From the NCBI GenBank assembly GCA_022709425.1, contig JAKLIW010000008.1:85224-149223 (forward strand): 64,000 nucleotides of DNA. The letters are read 5' to 3'. Positions 40,136 to 49,535 of the stretch are shown in pieces. The stretch is from a bacterium. GTDB lineage: Bacteria > UBP6 > UBA1177 > JAKLFG01. A program made the position numbers and the translations under genes. The notes under the pieces were generated by a model. The model worked only from the letters and a program-made list of their open reading frames with translations, did no database searches and had not been told where the DNA came from. The first letter of the stretch is position 1; each line of letters begins with the position of its first letter.

Positions 40136-40870
40136 CTAGTCGGTGAGGCAGGCGTTCACCTCGGCGGCGCAGTCGGTGGTGATGCAGGTCTGACATTCCT
40201 GCGTCATGCCGGAGCCGCATTCGGTGGCGCACTGAGCGGCCGCACAGGTCAGTACGGCGTTGTATTCGGCCTGTCCTTCGGTCGACCCTGCGGTGACGCA
40301 GGCGTTGCGGCAGGACTGATCGGCGGCGCAGTTGTTCTGACAGGTGATTATCTCGCTACAGGAGAGGGCATCCGGGATACCGTAGCAGGCATTTACCTCG
40401 GCGGGGCAGTTGGCGGCGGCGCAGGTCTCGCACTGTTCCACCGTGCCGGCGTCGGGGTCGCATTCGGTGGTGCAGTTGATGGTGGCGCAGGTCTCCAGCG
40501 CGCTGTACTGCTCCTGCGCCGCGGTCGAACCCATCGCGACGCAGGCGTCGATGCAGTCGCGGTCGCCGCTGCAGCTGTTGCCGCAGTTGACCATCTCTTC
40601 GCAGGTCAGTTCGGTGAGCACATCGTCATCGGTCAGGAGCCCGTCCTCGTCGGCGACAATGTCGTCGGACGCGATGTCGTCGGTCAGCGTTTGGTCGCCC
40701 AACAGTGCATCGTCCTCGCCGGCCAGCTCATCGACCACGGCGGTGTCCTCGTCGGGGACCGCGTTGTCGGGGGTGGGTGTGTGGTCGGTCGTCAACAACC
40801 GTTTTTCGCTGGAACAGGCGGCCAGCACGATCAGCGCCGCGCAGAGCCACAGCAGACGATACTTCTTCAT
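40136..40870 (-). CDS. Lipoprotein with tandem Cys-rich helical repeats
   Basis: A 244-residue lipoprotein with lipobox LAAC (Cys19) and an acidic stalk (about residues 30-88). The remaining part is two internal repeats of about 75 residues. Each has the order C..x(5)C-x3-C, C-x3-C, then ACV.(M/T).GST..Q..Y.A...CA...C..EC and C..C....C. Regular Cys spacing in helical sequence suggests disulfide-tied helical hairpins. It is on the minus strand, unlike the other island lipoproteins, and has a strong promoter (TTGACT-16 nt-TATAAT). The family is not named with confidence. Confidence 0.78.
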   Translation of the reverse strand: MKKYRLLWLCAALIVLAACSSEKRLLTTDHTPTPDNAVPDEDTAVVDELAGEDDALLGDQTLTDDIASDDIVADEDGLLTDDDVLTELTCEEMVNCGNSCSGDRDCIDACVAMGSTAAQEQYSALETCATINCTTECDPDAGTVEQCETCAAANCPAEVNACYGIPDALSCSEIITCQNNCAADQSCRNACVTAGSTEGQAEYNAVLTCAAAQCATECGSGMTQECQTCITTDCAAEVNACLTD

Positions 40871-40905
40871 GGGTCCCTCCCGGTGGTGAACGATGTGCAC
40901 GCCCC

Positions 40906-40933
40906 ATTATAAAAAAGTGCCGCGCGAAGTCAA
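40906..40933 (-). promoter_or_regulatory. Promoter of the Cys-repeat lipoprotein
   Basis: Minus-strand TTGACT and TATAAT (perfect -10) are separated by 16 nt. Confidence 0.75.
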
Positions 40934-40948
40934 CCCGTTTCGATCCTC

Positions 40949-40976
40949 TTGACTCTCCCGGGCGGCATGGTAAAGT
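40949..40976 (+). promoter_or_regulatory. Promoter of mutS2
   Basis: TTGACT and TAAAGT are separated by 16 nt. It is divergent from, and 15 nt away from, the lipoprotein promoter. Confidence 0.65.
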
Positions 40977-41009
40977 GCCGGAGCATTCAATATCCCGAAG
41001 GGAGAGGCC

Positions 41010-43331
41010 ATGCAACACGAATGGGAACAGATACTCGATCTTATCGCCGAGGGGTGCTTCTCGGCGGCGGCCAAACGGCATATCCGTGAGGCGAAGACGC
41101 TGACCCGCGAAGGGGCCGACCGCGAATTCCGGCTCATCGCCGAGGCGGGGACGCTCCACGACGCCGGTCTGCCCATCTTCAACTACGATCTTGACCGTAT
41201 CACCGACATACTTCACCGGTTCGACCGCGACGAGCCGCTGGAATCGCTCGACTACCGCGCCGTGGGCGACTTCCTCGAACAGGTGCGCCTCGCCAAAGGC
41301 GAAGTAGCGCGTCAGACATGGGTAAAGGAGTTCGCGGTACTTTTCGGCGCGCTGGAACCCGATGTGTCGCTCGAGATGACCATCAAGCAGACGATAGATA
41401 AGAAAGGCGAGATAAACTCCGAGGCGAGCCCCGAACTGGCACGTATCCGGCGGCATCTGGCCGACACCCACCAGCTCATCTCGCGTGAGATCAAGACGAT
41501 GCTCGCCGATCCGGCGGTCGGCGCGATGCTGCAGGAGGACTACTTCACGATACGGGACGACCGCTATGTGCTGCCGTTCAAGACGCAGTTCAAAAAGGTC
41601 ATGAAAGGGGTCATCCACAACCTTTCGCGGACCGGCCAGACGGCCTTCTTGGAGCCGCTCCCGTTGGTCGAACTCAATAACCGGCTGAGTCTGCTGGCAT
41701 CCCACGAACATGCCGAGATACAGAAGATACTGCGCGAACTGCGCGGACTTTTGCGCCGGAAACTGGCCGTTGTCGAGGAGTGCGTGGCGCTGGCGCTCCG
41801 GGTCGAATCGCTCTATGCCCGCGACCGCTGGATGCGCGCCTACGACTGCGCCGTCCCCGAGTTCTCCGACGAGGGTGCGGCGGTCGAAGAGGCGTGGTAT
41901 CCGCCGGTCCTCACGGCGATGGGCGGCAAGACGGTGCGCAACGCTTTTATATTCAAGGAAGGTGAGCGGATCATGGTCGTCAGCGGTCCCAACGCCGGCG
42001 GCAAAACGGTGGCGCTCAAGAGTTTCTTCACGGTGGCGGAACTGGCGCGGTGCGGTTTCCCGGTGCCGGCGAAGCGGGCGAAACTGCCGTTCTTCGACGA
42101 TATTTTCCTTGTTCTGGGCGATCAGCAGGATGCCAACGAGGGGGAGTCCTCCTTCTCGGCCCACCTCCGCAATCTGGCGGGGATATCGCACAAGGCCGAT
42201 CTCCGGTCGCTGGTCCTCATCGACGAGATCGGGACCGGGACCGATCCCCAGCAGGGGGGCGCCATCGCTCGCGCCTTCCTTGAATTCCTGCGCGACAAGG
42301 GATGCTTCACCCTCGTTACTTCACATCTGGCCGAGGTCAAGGCGATAGCGCTCGAGGATCCCGCCTTCGTGCCGGTCGCGATGGGCTTCGATGAGAAACG
42401 CGACCGCCCGAACTACCGCTTCATCTACAACCTTGTCGGCGGCAGTAACGCGCTGGCGCTGGTCAAGCAGATAGATTTCCCCGCCGAATTCGTCCGGGCG
42501 CTCGAAAAGCTCTTATCGACCCGCGAAGAGTCGGTCGAACCGCTCCTCAACCGCCTGCGCCAGAAAGAGCAGGAGCTTGACGAGGAGAAGGAGCATTTGG
42601 AGGCGTTGAAGGCCGAGACGATCAAGCAGAAAGAGGAGATCGAGGCGCTGCACCACAAACTGGCCCAGAAGGAGCGGAGCTTCGAGCAGGAGCGGCTGAA
42701 GATGCTCAAGCGGCTGACCGAACTCGAGGAGACGCAACTGCGCCGCCGGGTCGAGGAGATAGACGCCAAAAAGATCGCGGAACGGATATCGGTGGTCCGC
42801 AAGGAGAAAGAGAATCTGTCGCAGGCGCTGGACCGCGAAAAGGCGAAACAGGATGAAACGAAAGGAACGCCGCTGGCCGATGCGGCGGGGGCGGTGCCGG
42901 GCGAGACGCAGGTGTACGACAAGCTCATGAAATTAAAGGGAACACTCACCGCGATAAAGGGAAAGAACGCGGAGATCATGGCGAGCGGCAAAAGCATATC
43001 GGTGCCGGTCGAACGGCTCATCGTTGTGGAGGAGAAGCGGATGAAGAAGGTCGCGTCGGGGAAGATCGCGACCGAGGCGGCCTACCATGAACGGTGCGAT
43101 GTGCGCGGCGTCAACGCGGAAGAGGCGTGTGGACTGGTCGAAAAGGCCATAGACTCGGCCTATACCGCCAAGAGCCTCTCGCTCATCATCGTTCACGGCC
43201 ACGGGACGGGGGTGCTTAAAAAGGCGGTGCGCGAACATCTGATGATGCTGGCGAAACGGTACCATTTCACCTCCCGTCGGGCCCCCGACGAACAGGGGGG
43301 TGACGGTGCGACGCTGGTCGAATTCAAGTAG
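41010..43331 (+). CDS. mutS2: MutS2 ATPase/endonuclease
   Basis: A 773-residue MutS-family ATPase without the mismatch-reading domain. The core has SGPNAGGKTVALKS (Walker A, about residues 323-336), LVLIDEIGTGTDPQQGG (Walker B and signature) and SHLAEVKA. A long coiled coil (about 510-620) joins it to a C-terminal Smr endonuclease domain with DVRGVNAEEA and HGHGTGVLKK. Reported MutS2 roles include suppressing recombination and rescuing collided ribosomes; which applies here is unknown. AAGGGAGAGG precedes the ATG. A housekeeping gene in the middle of the lipoprotein island. Confidence 0.96.
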   Translation: MQHEWEQILDLIAEGCFSAAAKRHIREAKTLTREGADREFRLIAEAGTLHDAGLPIFNYDLDRITDILHRFDRDEPLESLDYRAVGDFLEQVRLAKGEVARQTWVKEFAVLFGALEPDVSLEMTIKQTIDKKGEINSEASPELARIRRHLADTHQLISREIKTMLADPAVGAMLQEDYFTIRDDRYVLPFKTQFKKVMKGVIHNLSRTGQTAFLEPLPLVELNNRLSLLASHEHAEIQKILRELRGLLRRKLAVVEECVALALRVESLYARDRWMRAYDCAVPEFSDEGAAVEEAWYPPVLTAMGGKTVRNAFIFKEGERIMVVSGPNAGGKTVALKSFFTVAELARCGFPVPAKRAKLPFFDDIFLVLGDQQDANEGESSFSAHLRNLAGISHKADLRSLVLIDEIGTGTDPQQGGAIARAFLEFLRDKGCFTLVTSHLAEVKAIALEDPAFVPVAMGFDEKRDRPNYRFIYNLVGGSNALALVKQIDFPAEFVRALEKLLSTREESVEPLLNRLRQKEQELDEEKEHLEALKAETIKQKEEIEALHHKLAQKERSFEQERLKMLKRLTELEETQLRRRVEEIDAKKIAERISVVRKEKENLSQALDREKAKQDETKGTPLADAAGAVPGETQVYDKLMKLKGTLTAIKGKNAEIMASGKSISVPVERLIVVEEKRMKKVASGKIATEAAYHERCDVRGVNAEEACGLVEKAIDSAYTAKSLSLIIVHGHGTGVLKKAVREHLMMLAKRYHFTSRRAPDEQGGDGATLVEFK

Positions 43332-43420
43332 ATATAACTATCCGATATTCAATATAAATAAAACGCGGCGAGCCTTTTGCTAGTAGCATTGGTAAGAGGT
43401 TTGGACCAACGGAGGATCCC

Positions 43421-45088
43421 ATGCAAAAAGTGCTTATGATGTTCCTGATGATCGGCTGTCTGCTGGTCGCCTGTGATGATGCGGCGGGGAAGAAGACCGT
43501 CGACAACGAAGCGGTGGGCGACACCGATGTCATCGCCTCCGCGTGCGGCGACGGGGCGGTAGGCGGCGATGAGGCCTGCGAGCCGGGCGATACGGCCGAC
43601 TGTGCCGAGGTGACCACCGGTTCGACCGGGACCGCGACCTGCTGGGAAGACTGTTCCGGATGGGATACCGCGACCTGCAAAGATACCGACGAGTGCGCCG
43701 CGACCAAGGACCTGTGCGGCGATCCGGACTATGCCGAATGCGAGAACACCGATGCGGGATACCGTTGTATCTGCACCAACGGCTATATCCCGACCAGCGA
43801 CGAACTGCTCTGCGTGCCGCGCTACGACTTCGACGGGCCGATCTACCACGGCGATATGTTGCTGGTCGTCAACGAGGAGCCGAACGGCGAAATGAGTTCG
43901 ATCGTCGGGACCCTGCCGCAGCCGGGCAAGATGACGAAGGCGGCCCTTCCCCGTACGCCGCAGGCCGCCGTATCCGGTCTACCGCGCCGTCCCTTTACGG
44001 CGGTCGAACGGCCGCTGAACCGTTACCGCGCCATCGAACCGGCGCTCGATCCGGTGGTGGGCGACCGCACCATGCTCTGGACCTCCGATCTGAACACCGG
44101 GAAACGGGAACAGGTGGAGGCCGAGGCGGTCTATGTCGGCGAACACTGCATCATGTGGTCCGAGGTGTCGGGCGGCGTGATAGCGGAAAGTACGGCGCGT
44201 GGGATAGCGGATGAGTTCGACAACACCATCTTCGATCTGGTCACGGAGAATTTCTACGAACCGTCGGATGTCGATCAGAACGGCAAGATCAGCATGTTCT
44301 TCGTCAGTATGGGCGGCAATGCGGGCGGTTATTTCAGCCCCTACGAGCTGTACGATTATGAGGATTCGAACAAGGCCGACATGATATTCATCGAGAAGAT
44401 GATCGGGCAGTTCGGCGCGCAGTATGCGTCGGATGTCATCGCCCACGAGTTCGAGCATCTGGTGCACAACAACCGCGATGCGTTGGTCGAAGGCAAGCAG
44501 AACTTCCTGACCTGGATGGCCGAAGGGATGTCGACGAGCGCCGAGCACGTCTACCGCGGCTTCCAGCGCGACTACCGCAATGCCTACAACGATTCCGATT
44601 CGGTCTCCGAGGGGCTGTCGGTCACCTACTGGGATTACAACGGCAGCGACATCACCGCGAACTACGCGTTGACCTATTTGTTCCACCAGTATATCAGGAT
44701 CCACTCAGGGCAGGGGAACGCGTTCTACCGCGAACTGATAGAAAGTCCGAACAACGATCATCTCGATTTCGATGCCTATATACAGAAATACATCGATCCG
44801 GAACTTGACTGCGGCAAGATGCTGACCAATTTCCGCATTGCGCTCATCATGAACGAAGCGACCGGTCTGTACGGATTCAAGAAGGAGCCGAGCTTCACCA
44901 ACTTCAGCAAGAAGTACTGGCAGGGCAACGGCGGCAACGAGTTCTATCTGCGCGGCGGCGGCGCGCTCCAGATAGCGATCGATCGGCCCTTCAAGGAGAA
45001 GAACGACAAGGAACCGGGCATCCGCTACATCGGTATCCATCTGGGCGATACCGCGATCGATGCGGCCGCCGATTATGCCGGCGAATAA
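43421..45088 (+). CDS. M30-like zinc metallopeptidase lipoprotein
   Basis: A 555-residue lipoprotein with lipobox LLVAC (Cys18) and a short acidic stretch. A myxococcal-type Cys motif (CGDGAVGGDEACEPG) and an EGF-like domain (DTDECAATKDLC...CICTNGY, about residues 88-125) follow. The catalytic region has HEFEH at 342-346 and WMAEGMS with Glu368, giving HExxH-x21-E as in gluzincin families. AHEFEHLVH and the spacing to W(M/L)xEG resemble peptidase family M30 (hyicolysin). It should be a surface-tethered endopeptidase. A tRNA-like or promoter signal upstream is not clear. It lies directly before two subtilases. Confidence 0.82.
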   Translation: MQKVLMMFLMIGCLLVACDDAAGKKTVDNEAVGDTDVIASACGDGAVGGDEACEPGDTADCAEVTTGSTGTATCWEDCSGWDTATCKDTDECAATKDLCGDPDYAECENTDAGYRCICTNGYIPTSDELLCVPRYDFDGPIYHGDMLLVVNEEPNGEMSSIVGTLPQPGKMTKAALPRTPQAAVSGLPRRPFTAVERPLNRYRAIEPALDPVVGDRTMLWTSDLNTGKREQVEAEAVYVGEHCIMWSEVSGGVIAESTARGIADEFDNTIFDLVTENFYEPSDVDQNGKISMFFVSMGGNAGGYFSPYELYDYEDSNKADMIFIEKMIGQFGAQYASDVIAHEFEHLVHNNRDALVEGKQNFLTWMAEGMSTSAEHVYRGFQRDYRNAYNDSDSVSEGLSVTYWDYNGSDITANYALTYLFHQYIRIHSGQGNAFYRELIESPNNDHLDFDAYIQKYIDPELDCGKMLTNFRIALIMNEATGLYGFKKEPSFTNFSKKYWQGNGGNEFYLRGGGALQIAIDRPFKEKNDKEPGIRYIGIHLGDTAIDAAADYAGE

Positions 45089-45092
45089 CTCT

Positions 45093-45120
45093 TTGCAAAA
45101 ATCATCGATATCGTTACAAT
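45093..45120 (+). promoter_or_regulatory. Promoter of the first subtilase
   Basis: TTGCAA and TACAAT are separated by 16 nt, starting 5 nt after the metallopeptidase stop. Confidence 0.65.
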
Positions 45121-45149
45121 AGCGCCGATATGACGGTCGGAGGTCCGCG

Positions 45150-47597
45150 ATGAAGATCTTGTGCGTGTCGTTGATACTGCTTTTTACCGCCCTGCTCGGC
45201 GCCGAACGGGTCTACTACAGCGACGGGCGTTCGGTTGAGCTGACGCCGGCCGACGGCATCACGGCGGCGGTCGCCGCCGCGCCGGCGCCGGGGCCGTTCA
45301 TCCAGCGCTGGAACGCCGGCGGAACGCACTATCTCATACGGCAACAGGCGGGGGGACTGCCGGTCTACCGTCACGGCGCGGGCTATCTGGTGGCGCGGCC
45401 GGAGCTGTTCTGGCGCGGGACCGGCGATGTCGCGATCCTCGCGGCGCGGTATGGTCTGACGCTCACCGAGATACTGCCGGGCTACGGGCTGTATAAGTTC
45501 ACCGTCGCGGGCGATGCGGTGGCGGTCGCGCAGCGTATCACCGAAGCGGGTCATGGCTGGGCCTTCCCCAACCTCGTCCGCGAGGTGCGGCCGCGGGTCG
45601 CTATCCCGCAGGACCCGTTCTATGCGGAATATCAATGGTTCCTCAATAACGACGGCGGGTACCGCGATGTCTACGGTAACCCGGTCGAGACGCTCAAGCG
45701 GGCCGATATCCGGTTCGAGGACGCCCTCCGGTTCCTCATGAAGATCCGCTTTGAGCCGGGCAAGTACACCACCAAGATAGCGATCATGGATTCGGGCGTG
45801 GTGACGACCCATCCCGATCTGATCGGCGACGGCGGCAAGATGGATCCGGGCTACGACGCGATACGCGACGAGCCGGGCGGCGATCCGCATGTGGCCGAAT
45901 CGCACGGCACCAACTGCGCCGGCATCACCGCCGCCGAATCGAACGATATCGGCGTGTCGGGCGTCTGCCCGTGGTGCGGCCTCTATCCCATACTCGTGCT
46001 CGAGGGGGCGGAAGGGAGCGCCATCAGCGACGAGATGTACCTCAAGACCTACGAACGGCTCGTGGCCGATCCCGCGATCGTCGCGGTCAACTGCAGTTTC
46101 GGCGTCACTTCGGAATACGGCGATATTCCCATGATGCCGGGGGCCGAGGAGTCGCATACCAACTTCATGAAGAATGGGCGCGGCGGCAAAGGGGGCATCA
46201 TCGTCTATGCGTCGGGCAACGATGGGGTCGACGCGTCGTATGACGGACTGTTCCGCAATGAGTTCGAGTTCGAGCGCGCCGGGAAGACGGTGGCCCACCG
46301 GGTCGTCGTCGTCGGCGCCACCTCGGCGTGGGACACCCATATCGATTACGCCAACTGGGGCATGTATCTCGGGATAACGGCGCCGTCGCTTTCCTCCTCC
46401 CCGGTCATCGGCATCGCGACCACCACCATCCCCGGTTCGGGCGACATCGGCGGCGACTATCTTTCCTATTTCAGCGGCACCTCGGCGGCCGCGCCGGTGG
46501 TTACCGGGGCCATGGGCTTCATCTTCTCGCTCAATCCCGCGCTCACCCTTGAAGAGGCGGAGGAGATACTCTACACGAGCGCCGACAAGATAAACCCCGA
46601 GACCGGCATGTGGGACGCGGAAGGGTTCTCTCCCAAATTCGGTTACGGGCGACTCAATCTGCATAAGGCGGCGCGCCTTGCGCTGGGCTACCCGATGTGC
46701 GATCCGCTGACGGTGCGGGCGGAGGTGCTCAATGCGCTCGACGATGACTGCGACGGCTGGGTCGACGAAGAGGTCGTCATTCCTTCCAAGGTCGGCGAGC
46801 CGTGTGTCGAGGATGCCGACTGCCTTTCCTCCGGCTATCTTCCCGAACAGATGCTTTGTCTTGATTCCTTTATGGGATACAACGCCCGCGGCGGCTACTG
46901 CGTCCTCAAGCCCTCCGGGACCCCCTGTCCCGACGGGACGGTCATGGAGCGGATCGATAACATCCGGGTCTGTCTCCGCGAATGCGGCTACGAACGTTCC
47001 TGCGGCCGCGAGGATTATTACTGCAACGGCGAGATACTGGGCTACTGCCTGCCCCGCTGTATGGCGAAGGATGACTGTCCCGAGGGACATTCCTGCACCG
47101 CGGAGGGGACCTGCGATATCGATGCGTCGCCGGTGGGCGGTCCCTGTGTGAGCGAGGCCGATTGTCTCTACAACGGATCTTACTGCGATACCTCGAAACC
47201 GGGCGGTTACTGTTATCTGACCTGCGATCAGCTCAAGGATTCGATGTGCCCGGAAAACTCGAAATGCATCTTCAGCACCCGCTCCGGCACCTATCTGTGC
47301 GCCGGGACCTGCACCTCGGACGAGGACTGTCGTCCCGAGGCCGACTATTACAAATGTCACCTTAACTGGACCGACAAGAGCGGCGTCTGTTTCCGGCCGT
47401 GCCGCAACAATGCCGACTGCGGCGACGCCGAGTGTCAGGAGGGGGGACGCTGTGTCCCCTACGGCTGGGAAGCGCCCGACGATGAGACGGCCGACGGCGA
47501 TCTTACCGACGCGCTTCTGATCCCCGATGCCGACGAGGTGATCGTACTGCCCGAACCGAAAGAGGACGATTCGGCCTGTGCGCTGGTGATCATCTAG
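45150..47597 (+). CDS. Secreted subtilisin-family serine protease with Cys-rich C-terminal region
   Basis: An 815-residue S8 peptidase. A signal peptide (about residues 1-18) is followed by a propeptide of about 150 residues. The catalytic domain has Asp214 (IMDSGVVTTHPDL), His252 (SHGTNCAGI) and Ser445 (FSGTSAAAPVVTGA). The C-terminal 300 residues contain many Cys-rich modules (EPCVEDADCLSSGY, CTSDEDCRPEADYYKC and DCGDAECQEGGRC). LDDDCDGWVDEEV resembles MopE-type calcium-binding motifs. It ends with an acidic stretch and DDSACALVII. It forms a tandem pair with the second subtilase, 97 nt downstream. Confidence 0.93.
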   Translation: MKILCVSLILLFTALLGAERVYYSDGRSVELTPADGITAAVAAAPAPGPFIQRWNAGGTHYLIRQQAGGLPVYRHGAGYLVARPELFWRGTGDVAILAARYGLTLTEILPGYGLYKFTVAGDAVAVAQRITEAGHGWAFPNLVREVRPRVAIPQDPFYAEYQWFLNNDGGYRDVYGNPVETLKRADIRFEDALRFLMKIRFEPGKYTTKIAIMDSGVVTTHPDLIGDGGKMDPGYDAIRDEPGGDPHVAESHGTNCAGITAAESNDIGVSGVCPWCGLYPILVLEGAEGSAISDEMYLKTYERLVADPAIVAVNCSFGVTSEYGDIPMMPGAEESHTNFMKNGRGGKGGIIVYASGNDGVDASYDGLFRNEFEFERAGKTVAHRVVVVGATSAWDTHIDYANWGMYLGITAPSLSSSPVIGIATTTIPGSGDIGGDYLSYFSGTSAAAPVVTGAMGFIFSLNPALTLEEAEEILYTSADKINPETGMWDAEGFSPKFGYGRLNLHKAARLALGYPMCDPLTVRAEVLNALDDDCDGWVDEEVVIPSKVGEPCVEDADCLSSGYLPEQMLCLDSFMGYNARGGYCVLKPSGTPCPDGTVMERIDNIRVCLRECGYERSCGREDYYCNGEILGYCLPRCMAKDDCPEGHSCTAEGTCDIDASPVGGPCVSEADCLYNGSYCDTSKPGGYCYLTCDQLKDSMCPENSKCIFSTRSGTYLCAGTCTSDEDCRPEADYYKCHLNWTDKSGVCFRPCRNNADCGDAECQEGGRCVPYGWEAPDDETADGDLTDALLIPDADEVIVLPEPKEDDSACALVII

Positions 47598-47693
47598 AAG
47601 ATCTGATCTCCCGTCAAAACTTTTTTCCCTTACTTCAGGTCAAACCAAAGACGCCTGTGTGCGTCCCGGGAAACGCTCACTCTTGGAGGTCTT

Positions 47694-49451
47694 ATGCGGG
47701 TCGTATCCTTTTTGCTGATGCTTTTCGTCGCGGCGGCGCTTCAGGCCGCCGATGCCTGCTATTACTTTCAGGGCACGAAACACTGCCTTGAACTGCGCGT
47801 CGATTCTGCGCGGCCGGCGGTCGCGGTGCCGGGCGGCGAGGCGATGCCGCTCACCGGCGAGTTGGCGGTCCGTTTCCACGACGGCGTGGGGGCGACGGCG
47901 CAGAATGAACTGTTGGCGCTCCACGGCCTGAGGGGCGAGACCCCGTACGCCGACTGGCCGGTCTATGTCGTGACCCGTCCGGCGGCGGGGAGCGATCTTT
48001 TCGCCCTTTCCCGGGCACTGGTCGAAAGCGGTCTGGTGGCGTGGTCCCAGCCGGTCTGGATGGAACGGTCGCGGCTTACCGCCACCACGCCGAACGACAC
48101 CTTCTTCGCCGATCAGTGGCACCATCCGATGATCCGTTCGACTGACGCGTGGGATATCGAAACGGGCAGTCCCGATGCGGTCATTGCGGTGGTCGACAGC
48201 GGCGTCGATACCCAGCACCCCGATCTGTGGACCCATCTGCTCATGGGACAGAGTTTCGTCCCGAGCGAACCGTACGTCGATCCCAATATGAACGGCACCA
48301 TTCTGGACCCGAACCCCTACATCATGGCGCACGGCACCTGTGTCGCGGGGCTTGCCGCCGCGACCGGGAACAACGGTATCGGCGTGGCCGGGGTCTGCTG
48401 GAACTGTTCGATACTGCCGGTGAAATATATCGGCAATGAGATGGGGCAGGTGCCCGCCAGCAGAAAACTCGACGTCCTTAAGTGGGCAGTCGATAACGGC
48501 GCGTGGGTCGTCAATAACTCATGGAGCGCCGCCAGCGATACCGATAGTTCCGGCAACTGCATCGCGGTGAACGTCCCCGACAATTTCATGAACGAGGCGA
48601 TAATCTATGGTTTGACCAACGGCCGCGGCGGTCTGGGGACCGTCATGGTCTGGGCCTCCGGCAATTCGAAGTGCGACACCGCGATGAACGCGACGCTGGC
48701 GACCGAGGATATCGTGGTGGTCGCGGCACTGCGCAAGGACGGCACCATCACCGACTATTCCAACTGGGGGAGCGCCATCGACATCGCGGCGCCGGCGGGC
48801 GGCGATGAGAGCGATATCGTCGCGCTCGCCACCACCGACGCGACCGCGGCGAACAAGGGGTTCAATCCGGTCTTTACCGAGAACGGCTACCCCGATCTGC
48901 CCGATCTGGCCTATACGAAATACTTCAACGGCACCTCGGCCGCATCGCCGGTGGTCGCCGGGGCGGTGGGGCTCATGCTTTCGGCGGCTCCCTACCTGAC
49001 GGCGGCGCAGGCGATCCAGTGCGTCAAGCTTTCGGCCGCCACCTCGGCGCTCATGCCCTGTCCCTACGGCGATGCCGCCGCCTGTTACGGCGCCGGCATA
49101 CTCGATGTCCGGATGATGGTCGAGAACGCCAAGAACGGCACCTGCGGCGGCACCCCCGAATGCACCGTGGCCGAAGATTGCGATCCGGGCGAAGAGTGCC
49201 GCAACGGGGTGTGCGTGACCCCCGGCGGCGCCGACGATGAGCCACAGCCCGACGAGGCGGTCACGCCGGATAGCGAACTGCCCGATGAGACCGCGATCGA
49301 TACCGAACCTCAGCCCGATACCGGGGAGACTCCCGATACCGTCCCCGGCGCCGACAACGGTGTACCGACCGATGACCCCGCTCCGGTCGACTCCGACGAG
49401 GTCTTTTACGAAGAGGATACCGCCGGCTGCGGCTGTTCGCTCGTCGATTGA
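47694..49451 (+). CDS. Second secreted subtilisin-family serine protease
   Basis: A 585-residue S8 peptidase. It has a signal peptide ending ALQAA (about residue 18), a propeptide and a catalytic domain with Asp168 (VVDSGVDTQHPDL), His213 (AHGTCVAGL) and Ser415 (FNGTSAASPVVAG). After a short Cys module (CTVAEDCDPGEECRNGVC) the protein has an Asp/Pro/Glu-rich linker of about 60 residues. It ends in EDTAGCGCSLVD with no membrane helix. The tail ending in clustered Cys parallels the first subtilase. It probably arose by duplication but has lost most of the Cys-rich region. Shine-Dalgarno TGGAGG precedes the start. Confidence 0.93.
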   Translation: MRVVSFLLMLFVAAALQAADACYYFQGTKHCLELRVDSARPAVAVPGGEAMPLTGELAVRFHDGVGATAQNELLALHGLRGETPYADWPVYVVTRPAAGSDLFALSRALVESGLVAWSQPVWMERSRLTATTPNDTFFADQWHHPMIRSTDAWDIETGSPDAVIAVVDSGVDTQHPDLWTHLLMGQSFVPSEPYVDPNMNGTILDPNPYIMAHGTCVAGLAAATGNNGIGVAGVCWNCSILPVKYIGNEMGQVPASRKLDVLKWAVDNGAWVVNNSWSAASDTDSSGNCIAVNVPDNFMNEAIIYGLTNGRGGLGTVMVWASGNSKCDTAMNATLATEDIVVVAALRKDGTITDYSNWGSAIDIAAPAGGDESDIVALATTDATAANKGFNPVFTENGYPDLPDLAYTKYFNGTSAASPVVAGAVGLMLSAAPYLTAAQAIQCVKLSAATSALMPCPYGDAAACYGAGILDVRMMVENAKNGTCGGTPECTVAEDCDPGEECRNGVCVTPGGADDEPQPDEAVTPDSELPDETAIDTEPQPDTGETPDTVPGADNGVPTDDPAPVDSDEVFYEEDTAGCGCSLVD

Positions 49452-49481
49452 TCTTTTCCGATCCCTTCTTTCCCTGACGAT

Positions 49482-49509
49482 TTGACAACCGGAATGGTAC
49501 GGTTACACT
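49482..49509 (+). promoter_or_regulatory. Promoter of the GNAT gene
   Basis: TTGACA and TACACT are separated by 16 nt. Confidence 0.7.
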
Positions 49510-49535
49510 GAAGTGCATTTGTGCGGAGGCGCTGT

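Noticed and set aside
45114..47360. Minus-strand 748-codon frame opposite the first subtilase
   Set aside because: The subtilase catalytic triad is on the plus strand; the opposite frame has no recognisable domain.
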